Source of the DNA: Macrobrachium rosenbergii
Taxonomy: Eukaryota; Arthropoda; Malacostraca; Decapoda; Palaemonidae
NCBI RefSeq assembly: GCF_040412425.1
Contig: NC_089788.1
Coordinates: forward strand, 69,597,720-69,661,719
Length of the DNA: 64,000 nucleotides
Direction: 5' to 3'
A program made the translations under genes and the position numbers. This document shows, in pieces, positions 15,101 to 26,629 of this stretch. How positions within the stretch are numbered: the stretch's first letter is position 1; each line of letters starts with the position of its first letter. The notes under the pieces are model-generated. The model ran no database searches and was not told where the DNA came from. It saw nothing but the letters and a program-made list of their open reading frames with translations.

Positions 15101-15390
15101 GTATCTTCTTTTCACATTGCAGTCCTGTGCCCAGTGCTTTAGGCAGTTTGCTTTATTGTCGTATATTGTTACTGTACCCGACATGGCTGAGTAATCCTAA
15201 GAATTTTTTAATTTGCTTGGAGGTATTGTTACACAGCCAGTCTTCCCCGCAGTGATATACTGCTTAACGTAGTTTAGTATGCATTAATATAAACCTCACA
15301 GCACTTAAGCTTAGTTGGTGTGTGCAGGATCTATAGGCAACTGGCCCCCAGACCCAGTGTGGTTAAAATAAAATGTAGACTAGGGCTTGG
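12148..15390. other. 3.2 kb without a supported gene
   Basis: The longest open frame (about 12354-12839, plus strand) crosses a GC-rich patch at 12665-12800 rich in CCCGG and CCTCC. It has no protein character I recognise. The remainder is AT-rich and unique. A C-rich run lies at about 15008-15020. Confidence 0.4.
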
Positions 15391-15557
15391 GGTAATTCTA
15401 AGCCCGCTGTCCGCGGTGAGGTAGCCTATGGCAGTTGACGTTTTTCTATAGAACTTGGACTGTTGAACAAGAATTTCAAGTAAAATTTTGTCGGTCGGCT
15501 GTAACTAAAGCGTAATTGACCCTCGAAGACTGCACACCGGTACCGTGGGTCCCCTGT
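15391..15557 (+). repeat. Left inverted repeat of the Merlin-like element
   Basis: Pairs with 17300-17467 over about 150 bp with scattered mismatches. It also pairs with the extra copy at 15560-15690. Confidence 0.75.
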
Positions 15558-15559
15558 AC

Positions 15560-15690
15560 TGGCGCATACAGCTCAAGGGTAAATTACAGTTTAGCTGCAG
15601 CCGACGGGCAAAATATTACCCTAAACTCATGCAGAGCAAGCAAAGCAACACTGAAAAACGTCAACTGCCACAGGCTACCTCAACTACACA
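15560..15690 (-). repeat. Extra inverted copy of the terminal sequence
   Basis: Contains GGGTAAATTACAGTTTAGC, GGCAAAATATTACC and CGTCAACTGCCA in the same order and orientation as the right end (17333-17430). With 15391-15557 it forms a hairpin-like palindrome separated by a short spacer. Confidence 0.7.
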
Positions 15691-15979
15691 CTAACCGTTG
15701 CTTGCCATCGGGGCGAAGAAACGTAAACGGTAAACAAATCCGCCATCTTGGGTTACGTAACCACTAGGGAGCCATATGTTCAGCAGGGGAGGAGAGGTAC
15801 TGCACAAAAGGTACAAGTTGGTAAAGTGACGTAGGACTGTTATGTAGAAACATGGCGGTAAATGACAGTTACCCAAAAAATAATAACGCTCCTACATGAA
15901 AAGCACTAAAACCTAATAACACCAAAACACAGGTGACCTAACTACCTACTAATAAAGAAGATAGTTTAGGAACCTTACC

Positions 15980-16331
15980 TTAAAGGGGTGGAGGGTACAA
16001 TTCAGCCGCCACCTTTACAAACGCGTGGAGCCTCGTCTTCGGGTCATCAAAGTGGATTTTAAAATGGGCTACTTCCAAGTACCCGACAGTTGTACCTCCC
16101 ACGGCCGTACCCAGGCGTCGTCTCACGAAGTTTCCTCCACCTCCTCTCAATAGTATTTGTATGCGCACCAGTTACTGGGTCCACAAAGTTCATGGATTGA
16201 TTGACGGTTAAGTGCACGTAGCCTTCGTCCTTCAGGCAGTCATAAGCTCTCCAGCAATCAGATACAATAGTTGTCCCCGGTACAATGTAGTCCTTATAAC
16301 TAAGGTAGCAGTTGACACAGGTAAGAGGCAA
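15980..16331 (-). pseudogene. ISXO2-like (Merlin) transposase, C-terminal DDE region, frameshifted
   Basis: On the minus strand, starting near 16307, the frame reads Y-K-D-Y-I-V-P-G-T-T-I-V-S-D-x-W-R-A-Y. It continues to H-L-T-V-N-x-S-x-N-F-V-D-P-V-T-G-A-H-T and N-T-I-E-R-R-W. These are hallmark blocks of ISXO2-like DDE transposases; the D of VSD and the E of TIE are expected catalytic acids. After R-Y-N-C the frame shifts by one near 16090 and continues as G-Y-L-E-V-A-H-F, then R-L-H-A-F-V-K-V-A-A-E-L-Y-P-P, the typical family C-terminus, ending at 15980. A possible 3' splice site (CTACCTTAG) precedes the block. The N-terminal zinc-ribbon and first acid were not found upstream. It is a broken copy. 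Confidence 0.85.
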
Positions 16332-17299
16332 ATTGCACTTGGTTACAGGCTCAGAGGAGCGGGAGGTTCCGGGTGACGTCCGTCATCATGCTGGGTTGAA
16401 GAGTGAGTGAACTGTGCGGTGAACTGCACCGGAACAGGGTAGGAAGGATGAAGTTGGGGTGCTAAAAGTGTATTTCTGCTTTCAGTTTTGGGGTAGCGGG
16501 CAGCGCTGCGCGCCTTATCCGCATTTTTAAAAATAATCTGGCAGGCTCGTATGCTCTGGCAAGCGGTAATGTTGCGCTGCGCGCGCCAACCACTGGGCTT
16601 ACAAAATATGTAAAAAAAGGTTTCTGTTAACGTCACTGAGAGAAAGTGGTAGCGAAACGTCCTGCAAGACCCTTCTCCTCCTACCCCATATACATGCTTC
16701 AGGTGTCTGCCGACAAATGTAAAGTAATTTTGTAAGTTATTTATGGTAAAATCATGTTGCGAAGAGACGTCAATATATTTGTGAACGGAAAAGTACTGGA
16801 AGAACGTTGTAGGCACAAGCTACAACGAATAGGAAACGGTTATAAAACAGTTGAGCAAAAGGAATACATGTAACTGAGTTTATGTATCCCCAAAATTCTC
16901 CACCTGGGTGAAATGTAATGTTGGGGTAACGTTGCAAAGTGATTGGTTGGGTACAGCCACCCGCCAAAAATCCCACCAACAACTCTCTCAGTTGGAGGCA
17001 TTGGATGAACCGAAAGCTCCCCTGTAAGACCGCGCATGCGTGACATGGCCTGGAATCAGCAGTAGTAGTGATATGTGAAAAGTACCTTTGCAACGGCTCG
17101 TGCTGTCCATTTATTCCCACTTATTTTTACGCTTTTTTTTCGTGTTCCAAATGACGTATATAACTAGAAATACAACAATAAGTTGCCCAAACCTTTTCCC
17201 AAGTTATTTACCCCACCCAGAACCCCGGATTCCCAGCGGGTCCCCCTCACCGTGAGCTATTCTCGAAAGTGTTTTTACCCACCCAGGACCCAGATTCCC

Positions 17300-17467
17300 A
17301 ACAGGTCCCCCTTACCGTCGGTTACAGTTCTAGGGTAATTTACAGCTTAATTACAGCCGAGCGACAAAATATTACTTTAAATTCTTGTTCAGCAAGTAAA
17401 GTTCTATAAAAAAATGTCAACTGCCATAACCTAGCCCACCACGGACAGCCGGCTTAGATCTACCATA
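17300..17467 (-). repeat. Right inverted repeat of the Merlin-like element
   Basis: Complement of 15391-15557. Just inside it, a ~60-bp segment (CCCACCCAG-ACCC-GATTCCCA followed by GGTCCCCCT-ACCGT) is duplicated in tandem at about 17212 and 17278. Confidence 0.75.
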
Positions 17468-20400
17468 GATTTTGCTGTGGTATGTCATTTACTGCAAATT
17501 AAACCATACACGTGAGAAAAAGGCAGATCTTGCAAAAACACTTAACAACTTGGGACTTTACATCATAGGCTCTTTGACAATGATGAAAACTGTCAACCCT
17601 TGGAATGCCCTTGCCCCAACTTACCATGCCCTGCATTGAAGTAGTGATGTCAGTACTCCTCATGTGGTGCACTAGGCCATGAGCGTACAGTATCTGGTGT
17701 ACTTAATATGTTGCCAGATAGAGATTGTAAGCACAGTTTTAATGTTGTCCTTATGCCATGTTTGGGTAGCTTCTGGGCTGGAAGAAAATGTTTGCAACAG
17801 TAATAGCAACTATAGCATGGTTCATAGCCAAAAAAAAATAGGAAGTGCATGGCACTTTGGGCCCAATTGTTAGGGATGTGCATTAAAAACCGAGAGGAAT
17901 GCTGGACAAAAGGAAATGGTGAAAAGCTGGTTTATGTATAAGAAAAACCAAGAAGTCATGTTACAGTATTAAATGAATTACTGAAGGGAACTAGTAAGAC
18001 CAAAAGTTATTTAAGAATGGACCCATAACCTAACTTGACTGGATAAAATTAGCCTACAGTGAAGTAGGAGACTAGCATGAGGGAAACCTAAAATAAATAA
18101 CCGTACATATCCAAAAATAATCCTGTATTGTGATGTATTTTTTAACATATAAAAAATAGTTTGTATATTAATTGTATATTTTAATTTAAAATTTACTAAA
18201 TTATAATACCCATGTTCACAATTGATGTACAGTATTCCAGTAAATACTTTCATAATAATGCGTTAGCATTATCAGTAATTAAGTACAGTATATGCTCTCA
18301 TAAGTTACAAGTTTTCTATGAAATATAAGTAATGCATTGGCTCTTGGTTTTTGCTCAAGGTGCCCAACGTACACCTTGGTGTCGTGTACAGCAGACACAA
18401 GTGGCGAGTCTGTTAAGAACAAATTTCATACTTCTGTCTGCTGACATTGTTGGCTTGTTTGGACGGGACTTATTAAAGTTTTTAAACTTTTACTTTATCT
18501 CCATCCCCACATCCTTTCTTCAGTCTTACCAACCTCTTTAACTTTTACTTGTTACAACTTTAGAGTTTCCCCCAGTGTCACCTCTAGACTCTTGTTTTTA
18601 TTTTCAGAATCCTTTAACGGTGCTGTTCAACCACTCCAACTATCTCGTTTCACTGTCTAAGATGCTCAATGAAAGAAAGTGTCCCAGTGCTAGGCTTGAT
18701 AGCCTAAATGACATATACTAGTCAACCAAGATACCTTGATCATCATTTATCAGAATGCTGGTACAGTATCACAAAAAAACTTGTAGATTGTGGTTTTTTT
18801 CTTAAGCATTTTCATGTCAGTTGAACAAATTTTGTGTTGTTTGGAATCCATAGGAACTGCAGAAAATTAACTCATGTTCCAGACCCCTGGGCTGCTCAGG
18901 ATGCCTTCCAGCTCTATTAGTTCAGTCTAGAGGTCCATGACTTTCTGCAGTAAGTCAGATTTGGTGATTAATTAACATGGTATGACATTGTGGGGTTCAG
19001 ATACCCCTGGCTGCCTCATTGGCCCCATGACAAGTGATATCATACTGTCATAGCCTCTCTAGCTGAGGCATTCAGAGATTTCCCCATGGTTTCACTCCTC
19101 TAACCTCTGTTAGATGCCCATTTTGAAGTACTACCACCAGGTGGTTCAGCCCCTCAACCTTCTCGGTTGAAAGTTTTCCAGTGGTTCTCTAGAGAAGAGG
19201 CTTTTCTCACAGGTAGGTTTGGTGATGTCTGGTTGCCTGTGGTGCATCTCGGCTAATGTTTAATAGGTAATTAGGGGCCATCTTCTATGGCTGGTATCAT
19301 GGACAGGGTCTTGCTTCAGTTGGAGCTACTTTTCAGGAGATGGCACTTCCTTGTGTGCCTTCATGAAGACAAGCACCTCACAGTCAAGTTGATGAAGCTG
19401 ATTGCTCTACCTCAGGCCGGGTCTTTGAATGAAGGGCTTGAACTTCTCTTCATTGGTAGCTTTGTTCGTTCTCATAGGAGTTCAAAAGTTTTGCCTAACT
19501 TGGTTGCCATAGAGCTCTTGGGGGATGCATCAGACCAAGGTCTCATCACAGTTTTTCTGCTAGCTTTAACCTGGTTGACACGAGTTGATAAGTTCCACAG
19601 CCATCATATCTTGTTCAGCACTTGAGGGCAGGGAACCCTTCTCATTCTTGTTGTTCACGAGTTTGTGGCACAACAATCTCAGAGCCTGCCAGTCACTGAC
19701 AAAAGAAAACTTTTTAGTTCTTTCCCATGCATTGTGTTCGTTGAGAGCTGAATATGGTTTGTGGCTTGATTTAAGACAGTGTGTGTGGGGGTCTCCGATG
19801 CAATTCTGGTGGTTAGAAGGAAGAGAAATGGTGTAATGTTAGGGACACTACTTTGTGATGCAGGCATTGAGAAAGGCAACCAAGAATGAGTAATACAGCT
19901 TAGATGAGGTGTTGAGGTAAGTGTTATATAACTTTCTGCAGCTGATATATGGCCTCCAACAAAGGAACCAGATTTCAAGGTAATGCAGCCATCATTGATG
20001 GCTAGAGTGTAATGAGAAGATATATATGAAGTTGAGTAACATGTTCAGCTGCTGGAAAATAGATTGAGTGGAAAAATTTGAGTAGTCTGGCCAATTGATG
20101 ATAATGGATAGGGAACAGCTATAAAGAAGAAGTAGGTAATGGATGCACCAAGACAAAGACCAGTAGGAAATCCCAGAAAATCATGAAAGACTGTGATTAA
20201 GACTAGACTTGAGGATTTCGTTAAGTGCACAAGCAGAAGAGAGGGAACTTATATAATAGATAACCCTACTGACAATGCAGTAGAATATCAGTAATCAGTC
20301 CTCTCATAGATAACACAGTTTTATGCATTTGCAGTGTAATTATCCATCTGTTTTATCATTTTATGATGGATAACCTGATGAACCCACATTCTTGGTAATG

Positions 20401-23044
20401 AAGTTGATTCACCATGCTAGAATTCAGAAGTGACATGGAACTGCTGGTGCTTCTGCCAAGATGATGTATTTTAGCTTAACTGCCAAAATATTTTGGTTGA
20501 TATTTTGCAGCAATGTACTCAAGTGGAGGAAAAATTCTACTTAATGTAGGTAACTGGTATACTGTACATACTATTAATTTGGTGCCTATACAATATTAAA
20601 AAAATTGCAGTATTGAAGTAGGTTTTATTACTTCATTAAATTCAACATTGTTATAAACTTTTAAAGAAATTTTGTTCCTTAGCTTATTAAATAAATTTCA
20701 TTCATTAGCAACAAATCTCTTATGAAAAGTGAACATACGGAATATTTTTTGCAGGTACCAAGATGTCATCTCTCAAGTACCTTGGGAAGATTTGGCATAT
20801 TCTCAGTACTCCAGGTAGCCCACCTTTTGCAGCCTTCCCAAACAACCATTGTGGCTCAAGTGCATATGTAAAGAACATAGAGTAATGTTCAAAGGTAGGT
20901 CCTATACGCAGTACATGACTACAATGAAATATGGCCAGACCACACAATGCAATAACTTTAATGTCCTCCCTTTTATTATGTAATTGAAGGTGATGTTGAT
21001 TGAAGTACAGTGGTTGGTAGTTTGGTTAGATAAGACAAGGAAAGGTTTTTTTCAATTTCGAAATATTTAAAGGAAAATGGAAGTTATGGAAAAGCAACTT
21101 GGTTTCCTCTTTAATATTTCCTCTGGACTGACTTTTCAGATGGCACACCAGTTAAGACATTAAAAATCAAATTGGCAATTTATTCCTAAAAGGAATCTGT
21201 AATGTTCAGTTAATTATATAGTGTATATTTGGGGATAGTAGATCAGGATGATTTGCTTTTGATTACCTTAGCAAACTTCAGTAAAATAACCATTCAGAAT
21301 TTTACACAATATGTAGCACAGTATTAGTGATTTTCCACAAAAATACTCACCAGGGCCATGGTCTGTGATAAGATTTACGACCCATTTTGTAGGCTTCTCA
21401 TTTATTCCTTGGTGATTAGTTGCAGAATATTTTCATGATGGTGGTTTACCTACTTTGGCCATTTTGCTTTGGGAGAGTGTCCTCCTTGCCCATTTGGCAC
21501 TGTATCATTGGCTCAGTAGTCTTGACGATTCCTGTAAGTTTACTGTATTTTGCTTACTCTATATAAGAAACTTTTTTTTTTTTAGCATTTGTTTGTCTAC
21601 GTTGACATTGTTTTCCAAGTTACAAATGCAACATGCCTTTTACATTGTATGTGTATCATCTTGTTCACAGGTCTTGTAGATGAAACGAGAAATTAGGCAG
21701 ACCTTTAGTAAGAGATGCCTCACCTTGTTTCATTTTGTTCCTTCTGTAACCACATTAAAAGTTGACATCCTGGATTGTATAGGGCATTTGAGTTTGTTGT
21801 TGGTTTCTGTCTTTTCTCCTGCTAGTTTGGAACTTCTGCAGTTTCATTTTCATGGATATACTGCTCATGGCTAGACTATTATGAAGCCATTGGTTTGACT
21901 CATCTTGACACTGATGCTGCTTAACCACCAGTTCTTGCAGCTCCTGCCAATTTTCTTGTTACATCAGAAATTTGATTTCTCTTTTGGGCTTTACTTGATT
22001 CAGATTTGGCTTGTCAGAGAGAGATGAATCATCCTTTGCTTAAGACACACCATAGATAGAGCTGACATTTCAAAAACTGTCTTAAGAGGAATACAGTTAT
22101 TACTCAGCCTTCTCAGGCTTGACTTCAGAATATTACCTGAATTTAATTGCCATTGAAGGACCCCCACCATTCAGATAGAACAAATTTTGATATTTCTAGA
22201 CAGGAGTAGTGCCATCTTTTCAAAATTAATTTTTAATCAATTTCTGTTTTTCACAACAAACCTTTTGTCTTAAGGGAAATTCTCTGGCATTGCTGGAGTC
22301 CGGTTACAAATAGCACAAGGATTTTGGTGGCAACAGGAAACAGCCAACGGCGGTGAAGAAGGTGGGCGCAGCCGAACTTAGTTTAACCCCAGTAACGCTG
22401 AGGCACATCAGTTTTCTCTCTTATCTGCCTTCATAGGAAGGCAGCATTACTGCCTTTCTATCCAAGAAGCCAGTTGTTTTAGCACTTCCTGCCCATTTTT
22501 TGCCTTGGTGTTCTGGTTTTTCTCTTTGCCAGTGTAAATTTCTGTGTGGTACTTTTAGTTTTTCAGTCTGGAGTAGTTAAAGCTTTTTGTCTTTTTTGGG
22601 ATAGAGACAACTATGATGAATGCTTCACAGCAGCCTGATAAGGTGATCATCCTTGGGTTTGCACGGGCGACAGAATGGATTAGGAATTTGGGTCTGCAGG
22701 TAGCTAACATGGATTGCCTCGTAATTCCTGTTATCATTGGACTGTTCCAGAGTTTAAGCCCACTCATGGCTGAATAGATTTCAATGGTAATACCATCTGT
22801 GTATCTGTGAATTCAGTGCAGTATGGCGATTTAGGAGCTTCATATGAATACATTCTGAATTCCTCAGCAGTTATTGTCCAATGGAGAAGAGGCTTTGGTG
22901 CAATTTGGTATGTATTTTGGTCTCTTGGGTATTGTGACCTTTGCCTTTTCTGCTCATGAGCAGCCTCTTGAAAGCACCTCATAGTATCATGCCAAATGGT
23001 GAAGGTTTTGCGGTTTGTCATTAGTCATTTTAACAAGTTTGCAG
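17468..23044. other. 5.6 kb with no gene I can support
   Basis: Mostly unique sequence of moderate AT content. The frame at about 19287-19625 (plus) gives a 112-residue Leu-rich product that faintly recalls the RT/RNase H part of DIRS-like elements, but not enough to call. CTTAGG and TTGG-rich patches in 18880-19840 and 21900-22760 could be old retroelement remains. No splice-bounded exon was convincing before 23045. Confidence 0.4.
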
Positions 23045-23268
23045 GCAGACATTCATGGCCAACTACCAACTTTTGGGATAGATATAAAAAAAATGTTAGA
23101 CCTGACTTGATAGGTGAATATTTTGGATGTAATAATGAAGCTCAGGCTTTGGAAAAAGTTGAACGTGGATTTGCAAAAAGTGCATCCAACCATCACTTTG
23201 TATATGGTCTCTTGTCTTTTTATAATTTAGATAAGCATGAGGGGAGGTTTGAAATGGCCTGGAATTAG
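23045..23268 (+). CDS. Possible 3'-terminal exon of an unrecognised gene
   Basis: A pyrimidine-rich tract ends in TTTGCAG at 23038-23044, a plausible 3' splice site. The following frame is open for about 74 codons and has ordinary protein character, including NFWDRYKKNVRPDLIGEY, then a charged helix-like stretch (EAQALEKVERGFAKS). It ends at TAG (23266-23268). An AATAAA poly(A) signal follows at 23285-23290. I do not recognise the protein. No upstream exon was identified, so a retrocopied or captured gene tail is also possible. The splice site, stop and poly(A) signal are seen; the exon call is inference. Confidence 0.4.
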
Positions 23269-23284
23269 ATAGATGTGCTCTGTT

Positions 23285-23290
23285 AATAAA
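23285..23290 (+). terminator. AATAAA poly(A) signal after the candidate exon
   Basis: Lies 17 bp downstream of the TAG that ends the open frame at 23268. The hexamer is common by chance in AT-rich DNA, so position is the only support. Confidence 0.35.
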
Positions 23291-23296
23291 ATGGAT

Positions 23297-24277
23297 GGTC
23301 AGTGGTTTGTATGTAACACATTCAGTTTTGATCTTGAATCTTAGAAATGTAATTAATTGGGCTTTAAGCAAGTGGCTGGATATGTTAAGTTTTTCTCCTT
23401 GCAGAAAAGAGGATTTTAAATTTTCAATCCATTGGGACCTCTGCAAATTGCAATGGTTCTGGCTCCTTTTTAGTTTTTGTTGTAGTCTGCTTTTTAAGTG
23501 ATTTAGGAATTATGCAGACAATTTATTTATCAGGAAATTAAGATTATGCAGATAAATAAATTATTAGGAAATTAAGACATTTCAATCTTTTTAAATTTAT
23601 TTTTTACTTTCAGGTAGCCATTTATTGGAGGTGGGAAGATGCCAAGAATATTCTACAATATCATGTTTCCAAAGGCTTAGGAGAAAATATCACAAATTTT
23701 TAATCATTTGTATTTTCTTAACATTCAAACCTGAAGTTCTTACATTTTGGATTTTCTCCTGCGCTAGCTGAAAACTGATTACGAAGGGACTCTGCTCTTC
23801 CCAGGGTCTCTAAATACACAGTCCCTAGTCTGTAAGTGCCTTATGGAACAGAACAATTTTACAATTCATCACCATCTCTTCCCAAAAGACTAGATACAAG
23901 CTGCCATAGTTCGGGGAAGAGCTAACAATAATGACCGTCAAGTGCTTCAACTGGTCTCAGTCTTTGGGCCCTGCTCATTCCAACGCAGCCAGAGCGAGAT
24001 GACAGACTTATCAGAGGAAATCACAGGCTAAGACGGACTGACATCCATCTAACACACTGCAAAGACATCCTCTCAGTTGTGATCTAGGAGCAGAAAAGGA
24101 AAACAAAATACAGAGCTAGAGGAGGGAAATGCTAGAGAGGGTGCCTCTCCCCAACTGCTTCCATGGGGTGGGGTGTGCCTGGTGAGCCATTGGGTGACTT
24201 GGCAGCAACTAAAAAAAAAAAAAAATTAAATTACTCTTTCAATTAAACCATATAAAGAAATTTAAAGCATAAAGAAA
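23297..24277. other. Intergenic, nothing recognised
   Basis: Unique sequence. 23760-24210 is less AT-rich and may be an old repeat, but I cannot classify it. Confidence 0.4.
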
Positions 24278-24380
24278 AGACCAAACACAAATGGGTCACA
24301 GAATGGCCTGATGACTGTGGGGTTGAACACAAACACCCAAAGCAACATTAGAGGAACTGCCATGAACACCTTCAAGGGTG
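24278..24380 (+). repeat. Solitary fragment of the ~610-bp satellite
   Basis: GACCAAACACAAATGGGTCA through GAACACCTTCAAGGG is nearly identical to part of every unit of the array at 30174-33952. Only ~100 bp is present, and it ends flush against the 2.2-kb repeat that starts at 24385. Confidence 0.9.
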
Positions 24381-24384
24381 GGGG

Positions 24385-26629
24385 GTTGAAAATATCAGTT
24401 CTCAGTTGACCAGCATGCAAACCCCTTGGAGTATTGTGGATGCAACAGCAAAGTCCAACCATTGAGTCAGATATAAGTTGTCATTTTCAGCTTTTCCAAC
24501 TCTTTTGAGTTTACTGCAGTTTTGACCCTCTATTTGTTGCTTGGCTTTTTGTGAACATACCACAATAAAGTACAGGTATTTTGTTTTGAAATGATGCCAG
24601 AATGAATACCATAACACGAAAGGTTATGTCACAGAGACTGTGCAAAGGCAACTGTTATTTATCACAGGTTTGGCTCAGGGCTAGACAGGACTTCCATAGG
24701 CCTAGTGACAGCTGTCAGGTTGTACAGGATGCATGATGTTATAACGTCAGGTATTCTTTTATGTTTTAACATCAATATCATGATGTCAGGTACCCAGCAG
24801 TCTTACACGAGAGGATAAAAGCATTTTCCATTGTTTGATTTCTTGTATATCAGGTAATAAACAATTGTAGGTTGTTATGTTGACTCAAGGGAAGCTCTGG
24901 GAGGTGGTATCAGGTAGTATATTGTTCAGAGTATAGTAGTTGTTCCCTATTTACATTGTCAGTAAATTATTTAGCAGATTTGTGGAGACATTGACTTTTC
25001 CCAGAGTTCTTTAGAGCAATAGGAAATTGTTCTGATAATATTCTTTAATTTCCACAAGATTCTTACCTGCTTAATAGCTAGTGGTTCATTAGCTAAGAGG
25101 AATAGATCATATTGACGTATATAAAACATTTTTTGTCTTGGTTATATATACAGTAGTTTAGTGACGAATCTCTGAGGTGTTACTTAAAACATTTATGGAA
25201 TAATTATCAGTAATTATCGACAGTTTTTCAATTGCAGATAGTTCTCAGAGCCTTTGTTTCAGTTTTTGTATTACAGTATATCCATGTTAATGTAAAGTTA
25301 ATTTTTTAATGCATCTAGGTTTTATACCACTGTAAAAGTACATAAACACTGGGGCTTAAACCTAGAGATTTAAGTTGCATAAAGGCTTAGATTAATACGG
25401 GAAGGATATCACAGAAAAAAGTAATTGTATGTTTGTATTTTACAACAGGAAATATTTCAGAATTATGTTTATTAGTTATTATCCCAGATTTGCTGACAGA
25501 GAACTTGCTATAATTTTTATTTGATGTAATGATAGTCTCCTAAATTTGTTCAAGTTTGCCATGGAAATAATGCATCTTGTAAATTTTAAAAATAGAGTTA
25601 TTGAAAGCTGATGCTTCAATTAAAAGTATATCTTCAAATGAGCAATATTTTCATGGCATCTCTTCATGTTTCAAGACAATGCTGTTATGTTAAGGTTCTA
25701 GTTTTGGAAGTGGTACTTTCAGAATAGTTTTTGATTCTCTGACAAGGATTTTAGGTATATGAATTTATAGATAAATTCAAATTAACACCGGTACTTTGAG
25801 GGGCCTTTTATTGCTAGCAAGGTAATTCAACATAGGTAGTATTACTACTTAATGTAATTGATAAGTGAACTTGCTTTAAGAATTAAAATCACCTTGGGAA
25901 CTAGCCAGTATTTTTTCATACAGAACAAGAAATATTTTCCAGACATCTATGTAATAAGGGAAATTCATTTGTTGATGAACTTCTGCTATAAGGATAGTTA
26001 GTATGTAGTGGACTATTATCATTACCATGTTTCACATGACAAGTCAAGTGTTTCTCTTTCCTTCTAAGACTTATGAAGGGCTTGGTATTCCATGGAAATT
26101 GTAAATTGGAGTAAGGTCAGGCTAAGGGAGTAGGAAGCAAAGTGGGAATAGATTATGGGGATTTAAAGAAAGGAAAGGGAAAATATTTCGCTCTTTGTGT
26201 TCTTATATAAAATGTATCATCTCAGAGCACCAGTGAAAGTTTGATCAGTTAATAGAAGTGATATAACAGAATGAAACTGTCTTGTCTTAAGAAAATGTCA
26301 CTAAGATTCACCTTTATAGACATGTATTGTTAAGGAAATATTTGAGTTGCTTGTTGCTTTACGTTTGTAAGTGCCTTTTGAAATTCACATATATTTTTTC
26401 CCAGTTTATTCCCAGCCCGAGAAGAACCCTAAAAGAGTTCAGAGGTCTGGTTAAACAAATCATTTATAACTAACTAACAAATTTCCCAGTTTATAGGTTT
26501 TGTAAATTTTAACATTTCCAATGTTGCAGTGTCTTGAACTATGGAGATATTTAGGTTTAGGTATAATTTTTTTTATTATGTTCTGTACAGTTACCACTGA
26601 ATATCAGTAATGTGATGAAGATTCAGTTA
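24385..26629 (+). mobile_element. Unclassified ~2.2-kb interspersed repeat, copy 1
   Basis: This segment is repeated at 46316-48372 in the same orientation with a few percent divergence by eye. Both copies start at GTTGAAAATATCAGTTCTCA and end at GATGAAGATTCAGTTA. Neither has a long reading frame, obvious terminal inverted repeats or a clean target duplication. Copy 1 carries ~95 bp (about 25985-26080) missing from copy 2 and a small SINE insertion at 26410-26482. It may be a non-autonomous element, an old LTR or a segmental duplication. Confidence 0.75.
26398..26494 (+). mobile_element. 5'-truncated SINE insertion with 12-bp target duplication
   Basis: Compared with copy 2 of the host repeat (near 48229), copy 1 has ~85 extra bases flanked by TTCCCAGTTTAT at 26398-26409 and 26483-26494. 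The 73-bp insert contains AGAGGTCTGGTTAAAC followed by a TATAACTAAC-like tail. This matches the 3' end of the SINE at 55628-55906 read on its own strand (GTGGTCTGGTTAAAC, then TATACTTAAC). 5' truncation plus a target duplication fits target-primed reverse transcription. Confidence 0.75.

Larger units (their letters stand above)
15391..17467. mobile_element. Merlin-type (ISXO2-like) DNA transposon, decayed, ~2.08 kb
   Basis: The left end (about 15391-15557) and the right end (about 17300-17467) are inverted copies of each other. For example, CTAAGCCCGCTGTCCGCGG on the left matches the complement of CCACGGACAGCCGGCTTAG on the right, and the match continues through GGCAGTTGACRTTTTT and AACAAGAATTT. 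Between them on the minus strand lies the C-terminal part of an ISXO2-like transposase. A third copy of the terminal sequence, in the right-end orientation, sits at about 15560-15690, making the left end a local palindrome. No target-site duplication was found, so the exact termini are uncertain. Merlin elements encode this DDE family; the linkage of ends and enzyme supports the call. Confidence 0.7.

Noticed and set aside
19287..19625. Leu-rich 112-codon frame resembling DIRS RT/RNase H
   Set aside because: Only a vague similarity by eye; no catalytic motif and no supporting neighbours.
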